64,000 nucleotides of DNA from Bacteroidales bacterium UBA3289 (lineage in GTDB: Bacteria; Bacteroidota; Bacteroidia; Bacteroidales; UBA932): assembly GCA_002361625.1 (NCBI GenBank), contig DETL01000034.1:134791-198790 (forward strand), read 5' to 3'. A program made the position numbers and the translations under genes. The notes beneath the pieces are model-generated. The model had not been told where the DNA came from, did not search any database, and saw only the letters and a list, made by a program, of their open reading frames with translations. This document shows positions 16,351 to 23,381 of this stretch, in pieces. Position 1 is the stretch's first letter, and each line of letters starts with the position of its first letter.

Positions 16351-17349
16351 ATGGATAAGAAATACCAAGTATTTGTCAGTTCAACTTACGAGGACTTACA
16401 GGAAGAGCGCAAGGCCGTAATGGAGGCCCTTCTCCAGATGAATTGCTTCCCGGTTGGGATGGAGTATTTTAATGCTGCTGACGATAGTCAGTGGGATGTC
16501 ATTACGAGCCTGATTGACGAATGTGATTACTATGTCCTTATTGTTGCTGGAAGATATGGTTCGATAGAGGAGTCTTCGGGAAAGAGTTATACGCAAAAGG
16601 AATACGAATATGCGGTAAAGAAAGGTGTTCCTGTCATTTCTTTTGTTCATAGCGATGTGAAACTCCTGCCAAGTGGTAAGGTAGATAGTGATGCTTCCGT
16701 GGTTCAGAAACTTGACGATTTCAAGAAAGAGATAAGTAAGAAACTATGGCAGAAATGGGATAATAAAGATAGCCTTGCATCAGCTGTTGTTTTGAGTCTG
16801 ACCAAATTAATAAAATCGAAACCCAGAACCGGTTGGGTGCGTTATGCGTCCCTTTCTGCAGAAGCGAACAAGCAAATCCTTGCACTGAAGGAGGAGAACG
16901 AAGCATTGAAGGTTAAATTAAAACAGGTTGAGGACGAAGATCCAAAAGGGATAGAAATCTTCCAACAGGGGGACGACGAAGTATTAATAAGTGTGAGCTA
17001 CCACTATATCGAACGCAATTATCTTAAAGTTCGCCTTTCGTGGAATAGAATTGTTTCGATTTTGTCGCCTGTTCTTGTGGATGAGGCTTCCGAAGAGAAA
17101 ATGAAGGGCGTCTTTATTGACTCAATACGAGAAGACATTCTTACAACAGACAAGAATTATAAAACCAATCGCAGTAGAATTGAGGAAGAGTCTTTCCAAC
17201 AAATAAAAGTTCAATTGATAGCACTCAGAATTATTGAAATCAGTGATAGAAAACGGACAGTGAAGGATAATGAAACATATTGGCATCTTACACCCTATGG
17301 ATTCAGAGTGATGATGAATTTGAGAGCGCTGAAAAGGAAAGCAGATTGA
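16351..17349 (+). CDS. DUF4062 domain protein
   Basis: A 332-residue protein. The N-terminal 110 residues match DUF4062: KYQVFVSSTYEDLQEERKAV, then GMEYFNAADDSQWDVI, then CDYYVLIVAGRYGS and SYTQKEYEYAVKKGVPVI. DUF4062 has a TIR/SLOG-like Rossmann fold and often serves as the N-terminal domain of STAND or effector proteins in bacterial conflict systems. A coiled-coil linker with LKEENEALKVKLKQVEDE near residues 175-195 leads to a C-terminal domain of unknown family that could be a winged helix (LTPYGFRVMMNL). Intact, AT-rich, with no obvious partner. It lies between a pseudogene and the 340-bp duplicated block, consistent with an accessory defence gene. Confidence 0.7.
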   Translation: MDKKYQVFVSSTYEDLQEERKAVMEALLQMNCFPVGMEYFNAADDSQWDVITSLIDECDYYVLIVAGRYGSIEESSGKSYTQKEYEYAVKKGVPVISFVHSDVKLLPSGKVDSDASVVQKLDDFKKEISKKLWQKWDNKDSLASAVVLSLTKLIKSKPRTGWVRYASLSAEANKQILALKEENEALKVKLKQVEDEDPKGIEIFQQGDDEVLISVSYHYIERNYLKVRLSWNRIVSILSPVLVDEASEEKMKGVFIDSIREDILTTDKNYKTNRSRIEEESFQQIKVQLIALRIIEISDRKRTVKDNETYWHLTPYGFRVMMNLRALKRKAD

Positions 17350-17373
17350 TTATGGAGAGCAATAAAAAGATAT

Positions 17374-17421
17374 GCCCACGACAATGATGCGATCAATGAG
17401 GAGGATGCACTGAGGAAATTA
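17374..17421 (+). pseudogene. 3'-end fragment of an unknown gene, similar to 20602-20650
   Basis: About 48 bp encoding HDNDAINEEDALRKL and a stop. It is closely similar to 20602-20650 (HDNEPISREDALRK). Both are isolated C-terminal tails with no preceding intact gene, indicating the same gene family once ended at both places. Confidence 0.4.
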
Positions 17422-17461
17422 TAACTCACCCCCCTCGCGCCGTCCGTAGCAAACCACCCTC

Positions 17462-17801
17462 TCCGAACCAATCCACTCCACCACGCCAATACCCTCCTAG
17501 CCCCCAAGCCTTCCTGGACAGGAAGCGCGTTAGGCGGTGCTCCATCGCCGGAGAGTAGTGCCGGCGAAAACATTGCAAGGAGATCTGGAATAATCGAAAT
17601 ATCGAAGCCCGCGACCGGAGCATGCCCCCCATGTTCCGGTCGCTTATTCTTTATAACTCAAAACGGCGGGTTAAGTCAAATATTATTCGTATCTTCGTGA
17701 AGATATCAAAGTATCTGGAATTGATACTCCATTCGCCCGGCAAGGGCCTCTTGGAAAGAAGGTCGGTCAGGCGAGGAAATCCTTACATAGATGAAATTGA
17801 T
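17462..17801 (+). repeat. 340-bp direct repeat, copy 1 (terminator + promoter + leader RNA)
   Basis: Nearly the same sequence as 19925-20264, in the same orientation and with the same length. It contains GC-rich palindromic sequence around TTCCTGGACAGGAA, a terminator, a -7 box and leader RNA copy C. The two copies bracket the DUF2971 gene and the 187-residue gene, so the module could be gained, lost or amplified by recombination between them. Confidence 0.8.
17611..17652 (+). terminator. Rho-independent-like terminator
   Basis: GCGACCGGAGCATG-CCCCC-CATGTTCCGGTCGC followed by TTATTCTTT: a long, nearly perfect stem and a T-rich tail. It is conserved in repeat copy 2 at 20074-20115. Confidence 0.75.
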
Positions 17802-17806
17802 GTATA
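17703..17806 (+). ncRNA. Candidate structured leader RNA, copy C (ends at a start codon)
   Basis: A TATCTTCG box at 17690-17697 (one change from consensus) precedes it. The hairpin AGTATC-TGGAATT-GATACT (17709-17727) and helix ATTCGCC with GGCGAG are preserved, and the apical loop is TTGGAAAG. The final hairpin of the other copies is altered: CTTACAT-AGATGAAATTG-ATGTATAA replaces TTCCTTGCAT...TGCGAGGAA. The gene start ATG at 17807 follows immediately. The GAGGAATAGGAG segment is lost here, so this copy may be diverged or non-functional. Confidence 0.5.
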
Positions 17807-19273
17807 ATGGAAAAGAAGCTATATTTGCTTAGAATGAATTGCCAGGGGACGCAAGTTGATATTGAGGAATACGACTTGGCAAAGCATGATGAATTAAGCA
17901 AATGGTTTGAGGAGAAAGAGCTTCCTTGGCAAACTGATGATCCATTCAAGGAATGGAAACTGGTGGCAGAGGCTTTTGGTGAAGATCGCATCATACACTT
18001 TACCCTTAGGAAAGATGATGCGAAACGGTATTGGCAGACCTTTTCCGAGACGCTCAAAGAGTATTACAACTGTGTAGAGAAAGCAGAAGAGCTACTCCGT
18101 GTTCATGGCCCGGGAAATGTGAGACACGAACAAAGCAAGGAAAACATAGCGCTATGTAGTATCTCAGACATATTCTATGTGTATGAGAAACCCTTCGTCA
18201 AACTGGTTTATCGTTTAGGCAATCGTTTCAGGACCGATGCCATTTTTACGGAATATGATATTCCGTGTTGGAAACTGGAGTTCATCCATTCGGGTGGCCT
18301 TAGCGTCCATGAGCGGAAATTACTCAGAACAGACCAAAGGACGTTTGAGGAATGGATGCAACTCATTATGAAAGAGCCAGATGGAGCTGAGACGCAAAAA
18401 CAAACTGTCATTGAACAGATTTCGAAGCTATATGGCATCCAGCTTTCCCAAGAACAGATTCTTTACGACCCGACAGCAAATTGCTATTTGTTGAAAGAAG
18501 ATGCGGAAAGATCCGTCCTTGGAAATCTGATGCCGGAAGCTGCGGGTGATATCAAAGAAATAGCAAAATATACCAGTTTTGAGAGTCTTATAGCTATTCT
18601 GGAGTCCGGCAAGATACGGATGAACAGCATTGTCTCCATGAATGATAAGACCGAGACCGACTTCCTGGGCGATGTCATCAAGAACTACGAGGAAGACTAT
18701 GAGCAGGAAGATGACAAGTACCTGTTTGCCGATAAGGAGTTTATAACTTCCTTCACTTCCAAAATTGATGACCTGGATATGTGGCGGCTTTACGGAGACA
18801 ATGCCCGAGGTGCCTGCATGGTATTCGAGCGCGATGCTAAGCAGAGTGATGATTTGTATAAGATAAGATACATTGACCCACAAAGTAAAGACATTGCCAA
18901 GGTCTCTGAACTGATGGTCAAGTTGAAAGAGATGGGCATCAGGTTCCGGTTGAACTGTTTACAGAAGTACCGCCACTTTTTAAAGCACGTCGATTACCAT
19001 GCAGAAGAGGAATCCCGCCTGTTGGTGTTTAGTGAGCGGCCTGACGGCTGGTTTATCAACCGGGACAATGGAATATTGACACCCTATATGGAGAAGGCCC
19101 TTAATAAATCTGATCGGATGAAAACTGGGGCGTATCCCTTCCGATTACGGAGAATCATACTGGGACCGTCCATTAAAGATAAAGATGCCAATTTGATGCA
19201 GGTGTTTTATATGTCACATCAGTATGGCTATTACCTTTCTGTTGAGGAAAGTAGGATAAATAGCTATAGATGA
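17807..19273 (+). CDS. DUF2971 domain protein with N-terminal extension
   Basis: A 488-residue protein. From about residue 247 it matches DUF2971: AKYTSFESLIAILESGKIRM, SMNDKTETDFLG, then FITSFTSKIDDLDMWRLYGD and GACMVFERD, and later QKYRHFLKHVDYHAEEESRL. DUF2971 proteins are common in defence islands. The conserved histidine/arginine pattern has led to suggestions of an enzymatic toxin role, but no activity is established to my knowledge. The N-terminal 240 residues have no recognised family. The ATG follows leader RNA copy C without a gap. A 187-residue gene follows 26 bp downstream and probably forms the same unit. Two other DUF2971 proteins are in the window (52070 and 60712). Confidence 0.75.
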   Translation: MEKKLYLLRMNCQGTQVDIEEYDLAKHDELSKWFEEKELPWQTDDPFKEWKLVAEAFGEDRIIHFTLRKDDAKRYWQTFSETLKEYYNCVEKAEELLRVHGPGNVRHEQSKENIALCSISDIFYVYEKPFVKLVYRLGNRFRTDAIFTEYDIPCWKLEFIHSGGLSVHERKLLRTDQRTFEEWMQLIMKEPDGAETQKQTVIEQISKLYGIQLSQEQILYDPTANCYLLKEDAERSVLGNLMPEAAGDIKEIAKYTSFESLIAILESGKIRMNSIVSMNDKTETDFLGDVIKNYEEDYEQEDDKYLFADKEFITSFTSKIDDLDMWRLYGDNARGACMVFERDAKQSDDLYKIRYIDPQSKDIAKVSELMVKLKEMGIRFRLNCLQKYRHFLKHVDYHAEEESRLLVFSERPDGWFINRDNGILTPYMEKALNKSDRMKTGAYPFRLRRIILGPSIKDKDANLMQVFYMSHQYGYYLSVEESRINSYR

Positions 19274-19299
19274 AAATGCGATAATAGTTTGGGAGAATA

Positions 19300-19863
19300 A
19301 TGCCAGAGTATCATTATATCGAAGGTTTACAGTATACGGACGAGGTCTTGATTGCCGTAAGATACGGCTATCAGTATCGGCTGGATGCAGAGTTATATTG
19401 CCAGGATGAATCCATTCATTTTAAACATTGTCTCCAGGATGCTCCTGACCTGCTCAATTGGTTTGCCAATCTGATTTTAAGTGGCATCGCCTGGGATGTG
19501 CTGAAGGGAATAGCGGCAGAACTCAAGGAACGGTTTCATCGAGAGAAACGCAACATCCCGCCCATGGCGGAGCAGATACTGACGAATCAGCAAGATCTTC
19601 GTACGTTTTATGAGTATATCAAGGAGTTCAAGGAAGGAAAACTGAGTATATCCAATCGCGAGAAAAAGTACATATATGAGGAGATTGTCGCAGACTATTC
19701 TGGAAAGGAAACTGCAAGAATATACGAATCAGAGAAACGGTTTCCTACGAAGGAAGAGTCTAAGAGGATCATGCGCGATGCCCATGAGGCTGCAAAGATG
19801 ATTCTGTCCATGAAGGATCATCCCGATGAGAACGAGTCTGAGAAGGATCATTCATTTGAATGA
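19300..19863 (+). CDS. Hypothetical protein, 187 residues
   Basis: A soluble protein beginning MPEYHYIEGLQYTDEVLIAV. LNWFANLILSGIAWDVLKGI near residues 46-65 is the only hydrophobic segment. The C-terminal half is highly charged and helical (EKKYIYEEIVADYSGK; PTKEESKRIMRDAHEAAKMI). It starts 26 bp after the DUF2971 gene and lies inside the same pair of 340-bp repeats. It is therefore a candidate partner or antidote (inference from position). No family recognised. Confidence 0.6.
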   Translation: MPEYHYIEGLQYTDEVLIAVRYGYQYRLDAELYCQDESIHFKHCLQDAPDLLNWFANLILSGIAWDVLKGIAAELKERFHREKRNIPPMAEQILTNQQDLRTFYEYIKEFKEGKLSISNREKKYIYEEIVADYSGKETARIYESEKRFPTKEESKRIMRDAHEAAKMILSMKDHPDENESEKDHSFE

Positions 19864-20073
19864 ACATAGATGCAAAAAGGCCTTTTCACCGAATAATCCT
19901 ATAATCCGCCTTGCAGATACCCTATCCGAACCAATGCATACTACCACGCCAATACCCTCCTAGCCCCCAATCCTTCCTGGACAGGAAGCACACCAGATGG
20001 TGCTCCCTCGCCGGAGAGTAGTGCCGGCGAAAACATCGCAAGGGGATCTGGAATTAGCGAAATATCGAAGCCC

Positions 20074-20115
20074 GCGACCGGAACATGCCACCCATGTTCC
20101 GGTCGCTTATTCTTT
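20074..20115 (+). terminator. Rho-independent-like terminator
   Basis: GCGACCGGAACATG-CCACC-CATGTTCCGGTCGC followed by TTATTCTTT. The change GGAGC to GGAAC relative to copy 1 alters a G-T wobble into an A-T pair, which keeps the stem. Confidence 0.75.
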
Positions 20116-20152
20116 ATAACTCAAAACGGCAGGTTAAGTCAAATATTTTTCG

Positions 20153-20160
20153 TATCTTTG
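20153..20160 (+). promoter_or_regulatory. -7 promoter box TATCTTTG for leader RNA copy D
   Basis: Perfect TAnnTTTG box immediately upstream of the best-preserved leader RNA and downstream of a terminator. Confidence 0.7.
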
Positions 20161-20166
20161 CGAGGT

Positions 20167-20278
20167 TTACAAAGTATCTGGAATAGATACTCCATTCGTC
20201 CGGCAGGGGCCTCTTGGATAGGAGGTCGGTCAGGCGAATAGTTCCTTGCATAGATGAAATCGTGCGAGGAATAGGAGA
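20167..20278 (+). ncRNA. Candidate structured leader RNA, copy D (best preserved)
   Basis: Helices visible: AGTATCT-GGAAT-AGATACT (20173-20191); ATTCGTC (from about 20194) with GGCGAAT (ending about 20239), enclosing CCTC-TTGGATAG-GAGG; and TTCCTTGCA (about 20242-20250) with TGCGAGGAA (about 20263-20271) around a 12-base loop. The conserved single-strand parts are the TTGGATAG loop and GGAATAGGAG at the 3' end. A short ORF starts at 20286 or 20306, about 10-30 bases on, but the gene there is now broken. Located 620 bp before rfbA, so it may be the leader of the glycan operon. Confidence 0.6.
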
Positions 20279-20305
20279 TTTCGTCTATGGCTAAAGGATA
20301 TTACC

Positions 20306-20650
20306 ATGAATCCAAAGACCCTATTCGAACAACTTGATGAACTTCATTCCCAGTGGACCCTTTTGGATAAGGTGGGAAAGAGATGCAGTAGGGGAGGATG
20401 TGGCAGCAGATGACATCGGCATATCGTTATCTTGTCCAAGTGTACCAGAGTCGGGGGTATCTGATGCCCAATGAAAGTAACTATGCCAATCGGATAGGTC
20501 AGACGCTGATGATGCCCCAGAGCGAAAAGATGAAGGTAATCCCTTAACCTCCTCGCAGAGGATCCATCCGTCAGGGCTTATGACGGCCACCCGCAATCCA
20601 AAGGTCCACGACAATGAGCCGATCAGTAGGGAGGATGCACTTAGGAAATG
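20306..20650 (+). pseudogene. Gene remnants after leader RNA copy D
   Basis: The ATG at 20306 opens MNPKTLFEQLDELHSQWTLL and stops after 35 codons. A second frame, about 20412-20545, reads TSAYRYLVQVYQSRGYLMPN then MPQSEKMKVIP. A third piece ends HDNEPISREDALRK at 20650. The pieces are protein-like but interrupted, so one or more genes have decayed between the leader and rfbA. Family unknown. Confidence 0.45.
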
Positions 20651-20881
20651 ATCTCGCAAACTGCAAAGCCCGAAGCTGAAACTCAATCAGGTCACAGAGG
20701 GGCAAGGGACGCGGTTCGGAAGTGGAAGTCCATCTATGCCGATCAGATGCTGGAGGATATAAAACGCGGTCCGGAAAAGGGTCCAGTGTCGATAGAAACT
20801 GTCGACAAGCGAGTCTGGCTGGATGTCGATGCCGGCAAAGCCCTGATAGAATTGCTGAAGTCGAATCCGATAGGAAAATGA
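20648..20881 (+). CDS. Small ORF of uncertain status, 77 codons
   Basis: The second half (TVDKRVWLDVDAGKALIELL) looks protein-like, but the first half does not, and the frame overlaps the 3' fragment at 20602-20650. It may be the C-terminal tail of a decayed gene. It ends 19 bp before rfbA. Confidence 0.25.
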   Translation: MISQTAKPEAETQSGHRGARDAVRKWKSIYADQMLEDIKRGPEKGPVSIETVDKRVWLDVDAGKALIELLKSNPIGK

Positions 20882-20900
20882 TAACAAAAACTATAAATAT

Positions 20901-21812
20901 ATGAAAGGCATCGTCCTCGCCGGAGGATCCGGCACACGTCTTTACCCGATAACGAAAGGGGTTAGTAAGCAGCTTCTGCCCATCTATGATAAGCCGATGG
21001 TGTATTATCCCATCAGCGTGCTGATGCTGGCGGGGATTCGTGATATTCTCATCATCTCAACACCGCAGGATCTCCCGGGATTTAAGCGTCTCCTCGGAGA
21101 TGGTAGCGACTATGGAGTGCATTTCGAGTATGCCGAGCAGCCTAGCCCGGATGGACTGGCACAGGCGTTCATTATCGGAGAAGAGTTTATCGGGAATGAC
21201 AGTGTATGCCTTGTGTTGGGCGACAATATTTTCCATGGGGCCGGATTCAGCGCTCTCCTAAAAGAATCCGTCAGAACTGCTGAAGAAGAAAAGAAGGCGA
21301 CGGTATTTGGTTATTGGGTAAATGATCCGGAGCGTTACGGAGTCGCAGAGTTCGATAAGGATGGTAATTGCCTTTCGATCGAAGAAAAACCGAAGGAGCC
21401 CAAGAGCAACTACGCCGTTGTTGGTCTGTATTTCTATCCGAACAAGGTGGTTGATGTGGCGAAGCACATCAAACCGAGTGCCCGCGGTGAATTGGAAATT
21501 ACCACCGTTAATCAGGTATTCCTGAAGGATGAAGAACTGAAAGTGCAGACTTTAGGACGCGGTTTCGCTTGGCTTGACACCGGCACACATGACAGTCTTG
21601 CGGAGGCGACAAGTTATATTGAAACGATTGAGAAACGCCAAGGCCTTAAAGTCGCTTGCCTGGAAGGAATTGCCCTTCGTAAAGGCTGGATTACTCCCGA
21701 CAAGATGCGCGAGTTGGCCAAGCCCATGCTCAAGAACCAGTATGGGCAGTATTTGATGAAAATAGCCGATGAGTTTGACAAGAACGGCGCCGGCAAAATT
21801 GATGAATTTTAG
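20901..21812 (+). CDS. rfbA: Glucose-1-phosphate thymidylyltransferase
   Basis: A 303-residue nucleotidyltransferase (RmlA) joining dTTP and glucose-1-phosphate to give dTDP-glucose, the first step of dTDP-L-rhamnose synthesis. The N-terminal signature LAGGSGTRLYPIT and KQLLPIYDKPMVYYP are at residues 6-37. VLGDNIFHGAGF and the substrate loop EKPKEPKSNYAVVGLYFY follow, then GFAWLDTGTHDSL. Length is typical. The first intact gene of the glycan locus, with rfbC 9 bp downstream. rfbB (dTDP-glucose 4,6-dehydratase) is absent from the window and must be elsewhere. Confidence 0.96.
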   Translation: MKGIVLAGGSGTRLYPITKGVSKQLLPIYDKPMVYYPISVLMLAGIRDILIISTPQDLPGFKRLLGDGSDYGVHFEYAEQPSPDGLAQAFIIGEEFIGNDSVCLVLGDNIFHGAGFSALLKESVRTAEEEKKATVFGYWVNDPERYGVAEFDKDGNCLSIEEKPKEPKSNYAVVGLYFYPNKVVDVAKHIKPSARGELEITTVNQVFLKDEELKVQTLGRGFAWLDTGTHDSLAEATSYIETIEKRQGLKVACLEGIALRKGWITPDKMRELAKPMLKNQYGQYLMKIADEFDKNGAGKIDEF

Positions 21813-21821
21813 AATCACAAC

Positions 21822-22400
21822 ATGATAAACGTAATAAAGACAGATATTGAAGGAGTGGTCATCATCGAGCCCAAGGTGTTTGGTGACGACCGAGGATACT
21901 TCTTTGAATCCTGGAGTCAGAAGGATTTTGATGAGCAAGTACGGCCCATTAAATTTGTCCAGGATAATGAGAGCAAGAGTCGCTATGGAGTCCTCCGTGG
22001 TCTTCATTTTCAGAAAGGGAAGTATTCTCAAAGCAAGTTGGTCAGAGTCGTTAAAGGCAAGGTTCTCGATGTCGCTGTGGATGTACGGAAAGGATCGCCT
22101 ACTTTCGGGAAACACGTCGCGGTAGAACTCACGGAAGAAAACCATCGCCAATTCTTTATACCTCGCGGTTTTGCCCATGGTTTTGTAGTATTGAGTGAGG
22201 AAGCAATATTCCAATATAAATGCGATAATCTCTATGCTCCACAGGAGGAAGGTGCACTCGCCTGGGATGATCCGGAGATTGGCATCGATTGGGGTGTCCC
22301 GGCAGATCGGGTAGTCTTGTCCGCTAAAGACAAGAATCATCCTCATCTAAACGAATCCGAAGATTTATTTGATTATCATATAGATTATTACGCCGAATGA
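21822..22400 (+). CDS. rfbC: dTDP-4-dehydrorhamnose 3,5-epimerase
   Basis: A 192-residue cupin-fold epimerase (RmlC), third enzyme of the dTDP-L-rhamnose pathway. Characteristic blocks are VFGDDRGYFFESW, NESKSRYGVLRGLHFQ (catalytic His in LRGLHFQ), KLVRVVKGKVLDVAVDVRKG, IPRGFAHGFVVLSE and FQYKCDNLY. Its stop overlaps the rfbD start by 4 bp, indicating one operon. Confidence 0.95.
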   Translation: MINVIKTDIEGVVIIEPKVFGDDRGYFFESWSQKDFDEQVRPIKFVQDNESKSRYGVLRGLHFQKGKYSQSKLVRVVKGKVLDVAVDVRKGSPTFGKHVAVELTEENHRQFFIPRGFAHGFVVLSEEAIFQYKCDNLYAPQEEGALAWDDPEIGIDWGVPADRVVLSAKDKNHPHLNESEDLFDYHIDYYAE

Positions 22401-23365
22401 ATATTCTTGTAACTGGAGCGAATGGACAGCTAGGCAATGAAATGCGGATTGTGTCCAAAGATAGCGAGGATAAGTATATTTTCACCGATGTCGTAGATGC
22501 ATCTGAGGAATCCGTTTCCATCTTGAAGAAGTTGGCTGGGGACGATATAAGGACAGAGACCACTCACCTTGACATCACAAATCTTGATGCTATTCGTGAA
22601 ATAGTAAAAGAGAATCATGTAAATGTCATCGTCAATTGCGCTGCCTATACTAATGTTGATGCCGCGGAAGATCACGAGGAGTTGGCCGAACTCCTGAATG
22701 CCAAAGCGCCGGAGAATTTAGCCATAGCAATGAAGGAGGTTAATGGCCTTTTGGTTCATATCAGTACGGACTATGTTTTTGGTGGTGATCCTTACAACAC
22801 GCCCTGTACAGAAGATCAGAAAGGAACCCCCACGGGTGTTTATGGGCTTACGAAACTTCACGGCGAGCAAGCTATTCAGAGGGTAGGATGTAAGCACATT
22901 ATTATTCGAACGGCATGGCTTTACAGCGAATTCGGGAAGAATTTTGTGAAGACAATGCTTAACCTAACAGCAACAAAGCCCCAACTAAAGGTGGTCTTCG
23001 ATCAGACGGGAACACCAACGTATGCTTTTGATTTGGCGAATATCATTAGAGTAATTATAGAAGACTATAAGATAGAATCTTCAAGCGATAACCGATTGAA
23101 TTCTTATACGAAAACGGGGATTTATCATTATAGCAATGAGGGAGTATGCAGTTGGTATGATTTTACAAAGATGATTGCAGAGTATGCCGGAAACAAACAG
23201 TGTGATGTCTTCCCTTGTCATAGCAATGAATTCTCAAGTAAAGTTAAACGTCCAGGGTTTTCGGTTCTAGATAAAACTAGAATAAAACAAGTATTTAATG
23301 TCAATATTCCATATTGGCTTGTCAGTTTGAGAATTTGTATTAATGGAATTCAGGAGCTAATATAG
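22397..23365 (+). CDS. rfbD: dTDP-4-dehydrorhamnose reductase
   Basis: A 322-residue SDR enzyme (RmlD) making the final reduction to dTDP-L-rhamnose. N-terminal VTGANGQLGNEM at residues 4-15, NCAAYTNVDAAE near 76-87, the catalytic HISTDYVFGG and YGLTKLHGE. It is slightly longer than the usual 285-300 residues. GC falls through this gene toward the AT-rich flippase, so it marks the composition boundary between the pathway genes and the serotype-specific genes. Confidence 0.94.
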   Translation: MNILVTGANGQLGNEMRIVSKDSEDKYIFTDVVDASEESVSILKKLAGDDIRTETTHLDITNLDAIREIVKENHVNVIVNCAAYTNVDAAEDHEELAELLNAKAPENLAIAMKEVNGLLVHISTDYVFGGDPYNTPCTEDQKGTPTGVYGLTKLHGEQAIQRVGCKHIIIRTAWLYSEFGKNFVKTMLNLTATKPQLKVVFDQTGTPTYAFDLANIIRVIIEDYKIESSSDNRLNSYTKTGIYHYSNEGVCSWYDFTKMIAEYAGNKQCDVFPCHSNEFSSKVKRPGFSVLDKTRIKQVFNVNIPYWLVSLRICINGIQELI

Positions 23366-23381
23366 CTTCAACCCTTCTCAA

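Larger units (their letters stand above)
19925..20264 (+). repeat. 340-bp direct repeat, copy 2
   Basis: Partner of 17462-17801. Identity appears near 90 percent by eye. It carries the better-preserved promoter (TATCTTTG) and leader RNA (copy D). Confidence 0.8.

Noticed and set aside
17426..17632. Minus-strand ORF in the 340-bp repeat
   Set aside because: The equivalent frame in copy 2 is interrupted by stops and the DNA contains a terminator hairpin, so it is not coding.
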